From Planctomycetota bacterium (GTDB lineage: Bacteria > Planctomycetota > UBA1135 > GCA-002686595): DNA of 64,000 nt. The notes below the pieces were generated by a model, which was not told where the DNA came from, did no database searches, and saw only the letters and a list, made by a program, of their open reading frames with translations. The DNA lies in assembly GCA_016714045.1 (NCBI GenBank), contig JADJNY010000002.1, positions 62,001 through 126,000 on the forward strand, written 5' to 3'. This document shows positions 49,487 through 56,658 of this stretch, piece after piece; the stretch's first letter is position 1, and each line of letters begins with the position of its first letter. The position numbers and the translations under genes are program-made.

Positions 49487-52400
49487 CGCCGAGTGCCCGT
49501 CCCGTCAACCAATACGTCTCCGCGTTCGCGAACTCGTGGTGCAGGTGCCCGGGGCACGGCGACTCCTCCGCCGCGCGCTGGAACGCGGTCGTCTCGACGA
49601 AGCGCACCGTGCCCGCGAACTCCGCGCGCTCCGCCGCGTTCTTCTGCGCGCGGCGCATCGCGAGCATCTCGGGCGATGCTTCCGTGCCGCCGTTGCCGAG
49701 CTCGCCGATCACGACGGGGAGCGCGGGTGCCTTCCACTCGCGCCGCAGGTCGTGGATCAGGTGCACGAGGTTCGCTTCGTACTCGGGGATCGCCTGGTCG
49801 TCGCACAGGTCGTTCCAGCCCTGGAACCACACGAGGCCGGCGAGCTCGACGTCGCGGCCCTTCGGCTCGCTCGCGAGCGCTTCGCGGACCTCCGCGCACA
49901 GCTTCGTGTAGTACGGCCCGACGCTCCCGCCCGCGCTCGGCGGCCGGAAGTCGACGAAGAGGCTCTTCCCGCCCCACGCCGTCTTGATCAGCAGCACGGG
50001 TTCGTCGAGCGCGTCGCCCAAGACGTGCCCGATGCCGAGCTCGGGCCCGAAGTGATGGCGGCCCTCGTACCCCGTGAAGCCGAAGTCGAGCGAGCCTGTC
50101 TTGACGGCGCCGTCCTCGGGCTGGAACCGCACGCGCACGTCGTCGCGCGTCGTGAAGCGCCCGCGCGCGTCGAGGAGGCCGCGGAAGAGCGGCGCCTTGG
50201 CCTTGTCCTTCACGAGGCGCGCGAGCGTGCCCTTGCCGTCGTTGTAGTCGCTTCCGTCGAGGTCGACGACCGCCTGACCCAGCATGTTCGACTGTCCGGC
50301 GAGCACGAACGCTCGCACGCGCTTCGACTTCTTGTCCGCGGCGCTCTTCCGCTCGTCGCGGCCCGTCTTCGATCCGTCCTCGCGCGCCGCGCCCTTCTTC
50401 GGCTCGTTCGCGCGCTTCGGCGCGGCGGAGCCCGGGCCGGCGAGCGAGCGCAGCTCCGGCTTCTCCGTCGCCGCGGACACGAAGCGAATCGCCTCCTCGA
50501 CCGCGGCGACCTTCTTCGCCTTGCAATCGTCGGGGAAGTCCTGCTCCTCCTGGCACGCCTTCACCAGCGTCTTCAGCTCGGGCAAGAGCTCCTTCGCGTG
50601 CGCGCCGTATGGTTTCAGCGCCGCGAGGATCACGGCCATGCGGTCTTGGCTGTCCCACGGGTTCTGCGTGCGCGCGTAGTCGAGCGCGACGCGCATCCCT
50701 TCGCGCACACGCAGGCGCGCGAGCAGCTCGAGCCCCGCGAGCCGCACGCCGTCCGCGAACATCTCGCCGCTCGGCGCCGCGCGCTCGGTGGCGCGCACGA
50801 TGTCCGGGAGCAGCGGGTCGAGCTCCGCGCCCTCGAGCTTCTTGTAGACCGACGCGACGGTCGAGCGCGCATGCCCGTCGTCGAGGCGCAGCATGCGCCG
50901 CACGGCAGCGTAAAGGAGCTCGCGATCGACGCCCTCGAACGAGTCCGCGAGCAGTCCGCGCTCGGGCGCGTCGTCGAGGTAGCCGTCGAGGAACAGCGCG
51001 AGGCCGAGGTAGCGGCTCGACGTGCCGCGCGGGTCGGCGGGGTCTTCCTTCGCGACGAGGCGCAGGAGCTCCGGCGCCGCCTTGCGCGCGTCGGGGCCGA
51101 TCGCGGCGAGCGCGTAGGCGGCGCGGATCTTCAACCACGCGTCGTCCGTCGCGAGCACGGCGAGCAGAGCATCGGTCGCGGGCGACGCGCGCTTGCCTTG
51201 GAGCTCGAGCGCGTGGCACGCGCCGAGGCGCGCGTCGCGCTCGGGCGATGCGAGCAGCGCGATGAGTTGCGGCACGCAATCGCCCGGACGCCGCGCGAGC
51301 GCGCCCGCGGCGCGGAAGCGCACGACGGGCGACCAGCTCGAGAGGCGCGCGAGGAGCGCCTCCGTCGTCTCCGAGTCGTACGCGACCTTCGGCTCCGCCG
51401 GGTCGAAGCCGCGTCCGTCCGCGATCGTCGAGCGCGCCTCGTCGGGCGCGAGCGCCGCCGCAGAGGAGCGACCACGCCCCGTGATGCGCAGCTTCGCGAG
51501 CGGCAGCGCGCACGCGAGCGCGTAGGCGCCGGTGACGTCCCAGCCCGCGTAGGAATCGTCCTCGCCCGCGCCGCCTTGGTACGTGAAGCCGCCGTCCCAG
51601 CGGCGCGCGAGGTCGAAGCTCCAGCGCAGCTCTTCCATGTGGGCCGCGAGCGCGTCGTGGCCTGCGACCGCGACGCCGAGCGGGCCCCACAGGTAGCCGA
51701 AGAAGTTGCCCGTGTGGCCGAGCTCGCGCTCGTCGTACGAGGCCGTCGTCATGCGCGCGAAGTAGCGTGCGGGTGCGACGTCGCCGAGCGCGTCGAACGC
51801 GACCGCGGCTTGCGCGTTCTTGCCGTTGTTGTCGTGCAGTTCCCAGAGCGGCGGGTGGTCGCCGTAGGGGATGCTGCCCTTCTCCGTGAAGAACGCGAAG
51901 AAGTCGCGCGAGGTGTCGATCGCCCCGTCGACGGCGGGGTCCTTCACGCCGCACTCGCGCGCGAGCACGAGGGAGAGCCAGCAGCCGAGCCCGGCCTGGT
52001 TCAGCGCGCCGTAGCCGCCGAGCGAGCGTTGTTCGTTCGCGAGCGCCATCCCGTGGCCCCACGTGCCGACGCCGCTCTGGCCGCGCGCGATGTGCAGCGT
52101 GTACTCGCGCAGCGCGGGCAGCACGCTGTCGTCGTGCGTCGCGAGGTGGTATTCGGCGAGGAAGAGACTCGTCCAGCCCCAGTCCCAGGCCTTCATGCCG
52201 GGGCCGTCTTCCAGCGCGAGGTCGCGCGGGGCGACCTGCTTCGCGTGGTCGCGGACGAGGTCCAGGTAGTGGGGTTTGCCTGACGCGAGCAGCGCGAGTG
52301 CGTCGAGGTCGGCGAGGAGCCCGTCGCCGAGGCCGCGCTGGGCGATGTGCGCGCAGGCTTCGTCGAGGATGCGCGTGGACTTGGGGCAGTCGAAGGGGGC

Positions 52401-52832
52401 GTTCTTGGAGTAGGTGCCGAGCTTGCGCAGCTTCAGCGTGACGGTGGTCTGCTTGCCGTTGCGCCAGCGCAGGAGTTCGAGCTTGCCGTCGCGTTCTGCG
52501 GAGTCGATTGCGAGGCCGAGAACCTTGCGCGCGTCGTCCGCGAACGGCTTCTCGCCGACGCCGAGGAGGACGTCGCCGGGTGCGAGCACGCCGTCGGCGG
52601 GGGATTTGTCGTCGACTTGCGTCACGAGGATCTGGCGCGCGAACTTCGTCTCGAGGTGCTCTGCGAACATCCAGCCGCGGGCGCCCGTCGGCCCGAGCGT
52701 CCAGTCGTGTGTCTCGTCGCGTTTGCCGTTGCGCGTCAGGTCGGGGAGCTTCTCTTGCGCGGCGAGCGGCGCGGCGGTGAGGAGTGTGGAGGACGCGAGG
52801 AGCCAAGCACCGAACCGCGTGAGTGTGCGCAT
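49452..52832 (-). CDS. Exported PDZ / toroid (DUF6288-like) / HEAT / sialate-acetylesterase fusion
   Basis: An 1126-residue exported protein (signal 1-25, AAPLAAQ). It has a PDZ-like domain at about 45-125 (GARGWMFAEHLETKFARQIL, SPADGVLAPGDVLLGVGEKP). An alpha-toroid region of the kind I associate with DUF6288 covers about 150-480 (GMKAWDWGWTSLFLAEYHLA). HEAT repeats lie at about 520-660 (VVRFRAAGALARRPGD). A Lys-rich linker leads to an SGNH-type sialate O-acetylesterase domain from about 840 (FVLAGQSNMLGQA, VWFQGWNDLCDD, IGELGNGG). It probably deacetylates an external polysaccharide. There is no Shine-Dalgarno sequence; TATCCT ends 6 nt before the ATG. Confidence 0.85.
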   Translation of the reverse strand: MRTLTRFGAWLLASSTLLTAAPLAAQEKLPDLTRNGKRDETHDWTLGPTGARGWMFAEHLETKFARQILVTQVDDKSPADGVLAPGDVLLGVGEKPFADDARKVLGLAIDSAERDGKLELLRWRNGKQTTVTLKLRKLGTYSKNAPFDCPKSTRILDEACAHIAQRGLGDGLLADLDALALLASGKPHYLDLVRDHAKQVAPRDLALEDGPGMKAWDWGWTSLFLAEYHLATHDDSVLPALREYTLHIARGQSGVGTWGHGMALANEQRSLGGYGALNQAGLGCWLSLVLARECGVKDPAVDGAIDTSRDFFAFFTEKGSIPYGDHPPLWELHDNNGKNAQAAVAFDALGDVAPARYFARMTTASYDERELGHTGNFFGYLWGPLGVAVAGHDALAAHMEELRWSFDLARRWDGGFTYQGGAGEDDSYAGWDVTGAYALACALPLAKLRITGRGRSSAAALAPDEARSTIADGRGFDPAEPKVAYDSETTEALLARLSSWSPVVRFRAAGALARRPGDCVPQLIALLASPERDARLGACHALELQGKRASPATDALLAVLATDDAWLKIRAAYALAAIGPDARKAAPELLRLVAKEDPADPRGTSSRYLGLALFLDGYLDDAPERGLLADSFEGVDRELLYAAVRRMLRLDDGHARSTVASVYKKLEGAELDPLLPDIVRATERAAPSGEMFADGVRLAGLELLARLRVREGMRVALDYARTQNPWDSQDRMAVILAALKPYGAHAKELLPELKTLVKACQEEQDFPDDCKAKKVAAVEEAIRFVSAATEKPELRSLAGPGSAAPKRANEPKKGAAREDGSKTGRDERKSAADKKSKRVRAFVLAGQSNMLGQAVVDLDGSDYNDGKGTLARLVKDKAKAPLFRGLLDARGRFTTRDDVRVRFQPEDGAVKTGSLDFGFTGYEGRHHFGPELGIGHVLGDALDEPVLLIKTAWGGKSLFVDFRPPSAGGSVGPYYTKLCAEVREALASEPKGRDVELAGLVWFQGWNDLCDDQAIPEYEANLVHLIHDLRREWKAPALPVVIGELGNGGTEASPEMLAMRRAQKNAAERAEFAGTVRFVETTAFQRAAEESPCPGHLHHEFANAETYWLTGRALGEAMVELIAKPK

Positions 52833-52838
52833 GGGGGG

Positions 52839-52844
52839 AGGATA
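52839..52844 (-). promoter_or_regulatory. Candidate -10 box of the PDZ/acetylesterase fusion gene (leaderless)
   Basis: TATCCT on the reverse strand is followed by six C and then the ATG, with no room for a leader. Confidence 0.45.
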
Positions 52845-52873
52845 GCGGTTGGTGGTTGGGAGCCGGGGGGGGC

Positions 52874-53030
52874 GTGTCGGTCGGGAGCGCAATTGCCGGA
52901 TGGGGCGATCAAGGGGGAAGGGACGCAACGGAGCACATTCGGATGCTCCGCATTCCGGACTCCGCGTCGTCACGGGCCGGAGGACCGGCCCGTGACGACG
53001 CGGAGTTCGAGGGGCTCTCAGCATCGAGCG
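52874..53030 (-). repeat. Interspersed hairpin-tail repeat, copy C
   Basis: Reading on the reverse strand: GCTCGATGCTGAGAGCC, a perfect 22-bp stem (+ strand 52959-52980 with 52985-53006) with a 4-nt loop, a small second hairpin (GGA-A-TGC / GCATCC, bulged A), then the conserved tail with CCGTTGCGTCCCTT and GGCAATTGCG, ending CCGACCGACAC. It lies after the DUF3750 gene in the same orientation, within the 351-nt gap before the next reverse-strand gene. The rest of that gap holds no gene. Confidence 0.88.
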
Positions 53031-53183
53031 AGGGGGACGGGGGGAGCGGGTGTGTGCCGGGCGGGCTGTCTCTGACGGAGGAGACCAGCGACGAGCGTGG
53101 GGGGGCCGGGGTGTGCGACGAGTCGTGGTGCTTCTTGTTGGTCGTAGAGCTGCGACCGAAACGACCGCTCGAGCTGGGGGGGG

Positions 53184-54275
53184 TCACTTCGGCGGGAGGA
53201 GGCGTAGGCCGGCGAGCACTTCGTTGTTCGGGCCGAGCACGAAGTCGAAGCGGTGTTGGGCGCCGCCGAGGTAGACGGGGGAGTCGATCGGGATGCGCGA
53301 CTTGTCGAGGCGGTGGCCGGAAGAGGAGTCGTTCGTGCCCTCGAGGTCGTGGCGGGTGGAGTCGACGTCGATCCTGCGCGCGCCGTGCTCGTCGATCGGA
53401 TCGATGGTGAAGTCGACTTGCAGCCACGCGCTTCCGTCGGCGAGGCGGAGGACGAAGGTGCCCGTGTCCGGCAGCACGCCGAGGTCGATGCGCTCCGACG
53501 TCGTGTGCTCGTCGATCACGAACGTGCGCAGCGCCGCGACCTCGGGTTCGGGCAGGCGCTGTTCGTCCGGGCTCGACCAGCCGAAGGGGATCTGCGGCAG
53601 GAAGGGGAGCGAGAGGCCGGGCGGATCGAACGAGAGGCCGAGGGTCAGCTGCAGCACGTGGAGCTCGACGCCCTCGCGCAGCCCGACCGCCGCGCCGAGG
53701 ATCGGAGTGTCGACGCGCACGCCGGTCTTCGATGCGGTGCGGCCCGCGCCGAACCAGCCGTCGAAGTCCTTGCCGAGCGCGTTCGGGTCGAACACGAACG
53801 CGAGCTCGGGCACGCCGCGGGCGAGCTCGGCGACGTACGTGTTGCTGTTCGGGCCGGGCCACGCGTGGTAGCCGCCGTCGTAGCGCGCCGCGAGCTCGGC
53901 GGAGCGCGTTTCGATGTGCTCCGCGGCGCTGCGCGCGTCCTCGCCCGTCACGACGCCGAGCAGGCGCACGGCGGCGCCCTCGAAGCGTCGATCGAGGCGC
54001 GCTTCCTCGGGGGAGAGGTCGAGCTTCGCAATGCCGAAGAACGCGCCGAGGCATTCGTGGCGCTCCCACTTCGATTCGCTGCCGCGTTTCACGTCGACCC
54101 AGGTGTGGTGCGCGAAGCGCTTGAACCAGGCGGACGAGCTCGCGAGCCGCGCGCTCTTCACGGCGACGATCCAGTCCTGGTTGCGCGGCAGTTCCGACGG
54201 CCGCGCGGCACGGCACGCGGCGAGGGACACGAAGAGCAGCAGGAGCAGGACTCGGCGGAGGTGGGCGGAGTGCAT
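53184..54275 (-). CDS. DUF3750 family lipoprotein
   Basis: A 363-residue lipoprotein (lipobox SLAAC near residue 21). The family hallmark ARYDGGYHAWPGPNSNTYVA is present near residue 130, in line with DUF3750, whose function is unknown. The protein continues with a beta-rich C-terminal half (GTFVLRLADGSAWLQVDFTI) that is longer than the core domain. I chose ATG 54275 because it starts the lipoprotein signal; the frame is open to 54338. The gene is probably monocistronic, followed by interspersed repeat copy C. Confidence 0.82.
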   Translation of the reverse strand: MHSAHLRRVLLLLLFVSLAACRAARPSELPRNQDWIVAVKSARLASSSAWFKRFAHHTWVDVKRGSESKWERHECLGAFFGIAKLDLSPEEARLDRRFEGAAVRLLGVVTGEDARSAAEHIETRSAELAARYDGGYHAWPGPNSNTYVAELARGVPELAFVFDPNALGKDFDGWFGAGRTASKTGVRVDTPILGAAVGLREGVELHVLQLTLGLSFDPPGLSLPFLPQIPFGWSSPDEQRLPEPEVAALRTFVIDEHTTSERIDLGVLPDTGTFVLRLADGSAWLQVDFTIDPIDEHGARRIDVDSTRHDLEGTNDSSSGHRLDKSRIPIDSPVYLGGAQHRFDFVLGPNNEVLAGLRLLPPK

Positions 54276-54514
54276 GGCGGAGCGAAGTGTCGAGCACAGC
54301 CGTGCCGCGGTCGAGGACGGACTCCGTTCGCAGCGCACGTGCGGAGTGCACGCGCCGGGAGGTGCCGTGCCCCCGGCGCAAGGACGCGCCCGGCGCCCCG
54401 CGCCAGGAACCGTTCCACGGAGCTTCCCCGCGTGCGCGTGCCGACGGAGCTCTTCCCGTAGCTCGGCGCCTCGCTACGGAGCGAGCGCGATCCGAACGTG
54501 GCGGAAGTTCACGC

Positions 54515-54543
54515 TTGACGGCTGATGGATGCGCAACTACCGT
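54515..54543 (+). promoter_or_regulatory. Promoter of the Rrf2-type regulator gene
   Basis: TTGACG (54515-54520), a 17-nt spacer, and TACCGT (54538-54543). This is the best -35/-10 pair in the window. The start codon follows 9 nt after the -10 with no Shine-Dalgarno sequence. Confidence 0.6.
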
Positions 54544-54552
54544 GGTTGCGCA
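54530..54552. promoter_or_regulatory. Inverted-repeat operator over the -10 of the Rrf2-type gene
   Basis: TGCGCAAC (54530-54537) and its exact reverse complement GTTGCGCA (54545-54552) are separated by 7 nt and enclose the -10 hexamer. A dimer bound here would block the promoter, so autorepression by the encoded regulator is likely. Confidence 0.6.
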
Positions 54553-54984
54553 ATGCCGACGAACACGCGTCTCGCCGTCGCGCTCCACATCCTCTCCGGG
54601 CTCGCCTATCGCGCGTCCTCGGGGAAGGGGAGCGTCACGTCGGCGGAGCTCGCGGGCAGCGTCAACACGAACCCCGTCGTGGTGCGGCGCATCCTCGGCG
54701 AGCTCGCGAAGGCGGGCCTCGTCACGAGCACCGGCGGGCGCGGCGGTGGTTACGAGCTCGCGCGCGACCCGGCGCGCATCCGCCTCGACGCCGTGCTCGT
54801 CGCGATCGAGCCCGAGGGGCTCTTTTCCGTGCACGAAAACCCAGCGAACCGTGCCTGCACGGTGAGTTGCGGCATCAAACCCGCGCTCGGACAGCTGTTC
54901 GAGCGCGCCGACCACGCGCTGCGCGAGCACTTGCGCGGCACGACGCTGGCGGACTTCCTCCGCCGCGTGGAATCCGCGGGCTGA
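54553..54984 (+). CDS. Rrf2-family transcriptional regulator (YwnA-like)
   Basis: A 143-residue winged-helix regulator: NTRLAVALHILSGLAYRASS, the recognition segment NTNPVVVRRILGELAKAGLV, and the wing TGGRGGGYELARDP. It lacks the three-cysteine cluster of IscR/NsrR and instead has a CTVSCG pair near residue 100, as in redox-responsive YwnA-like members. The dehydrogenase gene begins 76 nt downstream on the same strand, so the regulator likely controls itself and that gene. Confidence 0.88.
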   Translation: MPTNTRLAVALHILSGLAYRASSGKGSVTSAELAGSVNTNPVVVRRILGELAKAGLVTSTGGRGGGYELARDPARIRLDAVLVAIEPEGLFSVHENPANRACTVSCGIKPALGQLFERADHALREHLRGTTLADFLRRVESAG

Positions 54985-55060
54985 GCGCTCGCGCTCCTGA
55001 CTTCATCGCTTTCTTCGTTTCTTGATCCGTCACCAAAACAGTTACGACATCGGAGCTCCC

Positions 55061-55816
55061 ATGACCCAGCAGCGTTTCACCAACAAGATCGCGGTCGTCA
55101 CCGGCGGCAACAGCGGGATCGGCCTCGCGGCCGCTCAGGCGTTCGCCAAGGAAGGAGCGCGCGTCGTCGTGCTCGGCCGCGACGCAGAGACCCTCGCGCA
55201 GGCGAAGACCTCACTCGGCCGCGGCGCCATCGCCGTGCAAGGCGACGTGTCGCGCCTCGCGGACATCGACCGGCTGATCGCACAGGTGTCGAAGGAGGCG
55301 GGCCGGATCGACGTGCTCTTCGTCAACGCGGGCGTCGCGCTCTTCGCCCCCGTCGAGCAGAGCGACGAGGTGCTCTTCGACAAGCAGTTCGACACCAACG
55401 TGAAGGGGGCCTACTTCACGATCCAGAAGGCGCTCCCCCTGATGCCGAAGGGGAGCTCGATCGTGATCAACGCGAGCTCCGTCATCGATCAGGGCATGCC
55501 CAACTCGTCCGTGTACACGGCGACGAAGGCAGCCATCGCCTCCCTTGCACGCTCCCTCTCGACGGAGCTCGCGACCCGTGGGATCCGGCTCAACGTCGTG
55601 AACCCCGGGCCGATCGAGACGCCGATCTTCGCGCGCCTCGGCCTGCCGCAGGAGGCGATGCAGGGCATGGCGAAGCAGATCGTCGGACAGGTTCCGTTCG
55701 GCCGCTTCGGCAGCCCCGAGGAGATCGCGAACGTCGTGCTCTTCCTCAGCTCCGACGAGGCCTCCTACGTCCACGGCACGTCGATCCACGTCGACGGCGG
55801 CATGGCGAGCCTCTGA
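55061..55816 (+). CDS. Short-chain dehydrogenase/reductase
   Basis: A 251-residue classical SDR. The cofactor loop is VTGGNSGIGLAAAQAF, NAGVALF follows, the catalytic Ser is in VINASSVIDQG and the Tyr-Lys pair in YTATKAA. The C-terminal FLSSDEASYVHGTSIHVDGG is standard. Arg in VVLGRDAETL suggests NADPH. The ATG has GGAG 5 nt upstream. The 76 nt before it are clearly richer in A and T than the surroundings. The regulator-plus-SDR pair is a common unit for quinone or aldehyde stress; the substrate is unknown. Confidence 0.92.
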   Translation: MTQQRFTNKIAVVTGGNSGIGLAAAQAFAKEGARVVVLGRDAETLAQAKTSLGRGAIAVQGDVSRLADIDRLIAQVSKEAGRIDVLFVNAGVALFAPVEQSDEVLFDKQFDTNVKGAYFTIQKALPLMPKGSSIVINASSVIDQGMPNSSVYTATKAAIASLARSLSTELATRGIRLNVVNPGPIETPIFARLGLPQEAMQGMAKQIVGQVPFGRFGSPEEIANVVLFLSSDEASYVHGTSIHVDGGMASL

Positions 55817-56009
55817 AGCGCGCACGGTCCGGTCGAAGCGCCGGCGCGCGGTGCTCCAGCGCAACTCCGCGGTTCCCAGCGGGCGTCGCATCGAAACGGT
55901 GCGGCGCCCGCGCGCCTTCGATGGCTCGACGCGATCGCGTGGAGCTCCATCCGCGAAGGCCGTGCGGTCGAGCTGCTCCGGCCTCGATGGCCTTGCGGTC
56001 GGGCCGAGG

Positions 56010-56525
56010 TCAGGCCCGGAAGACCGTGCGCACGACGCGGCGCAGGAAGTGCTCGAGCTCGCGCTCGTCGCACGTCTCCGGCAGAACGCGCGCGCCGAGC
56101 TCGCGCGCGAACGCGCGGCCTTGGCGGTCCTGCTTCAACGCGATGCGCAGGTTGCCGCGCGGCGCGAACGGAACGGGTCCGATCGCGGAGAGCTCGAGGC
56201 CCTTCTGGCCCCAAACGAGCTCGAGCTGACCTTCGCGGCCGTCGGTCGTGCGCACGCGATAGCGCACGCCCGTCTCGGCGGGGAAGTCGAGCGACAGGCA
56301 GCCGCCGAGGAACACGGCGAGGTTCCGCGTGATCGCGACCGGCCCCGTGGAGAGGTTCAGATCGCGCAGCTTGCGGAGCAGCGCGCGCGCTTTGTCGGCG
56401 GACAGCGTGTGTGCGTTGAGTTCGAGCACGGTGGGCTCACGTCTCCGCACGAGCGTGAAGCGCGGCAGGAGCACGAGGCTCGCGTCCGCGGTCGTCGGGC
56501 GGGGTAGGGCGTATCGGCTGTCCAT
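56010..56525 (-). CDS. Hypothetical protein
   Basis: A 171-residue cytoplasmic protein with no signal peptide; I do not recognise a family. It has a mixed alpha/beta look (LLPRFTLVRRREPTVLELNA, KARALLRKLRDLN, VAITRNLAVFLGGCLSLDFP) and a basic C-terminal helix (EHFLRRVVRTVFRA). I chose ATG 56525; the frame is open to 56729, but those extra codons overlap the region upstream of the divergent HEAT/VWA gene. It could be a small binding domain. Confidence 0.6.
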   Translation of the reverse strand: MDSRYALPRPTTADASLVLLPRFTLVRRREPTVLELNAHTLSADKARALLRKLRDLNLSTGPVAITRNLAVFLGGCLSLDFPAETGVRYRVRTTDGREGQLELVWGQKGLELSAIGPVPFAPRGNLRIALKQDRQGRAFARELGARVLPETCDERELEHFLRRVVRTVFRA

Positions 56526-56658
56526 GGCTTGCGGTTGACAGTCCACCCCGCGAGTCTTGTGATTCAGCCAAGATCTCCCCGCCCTTTCCCGAAACTCGCA
56601 CCCCGCGGGACCCCGTCCGGGCGAGCTTCGGCCCCGGGCGAGCCAGAAAACGAGCCCC

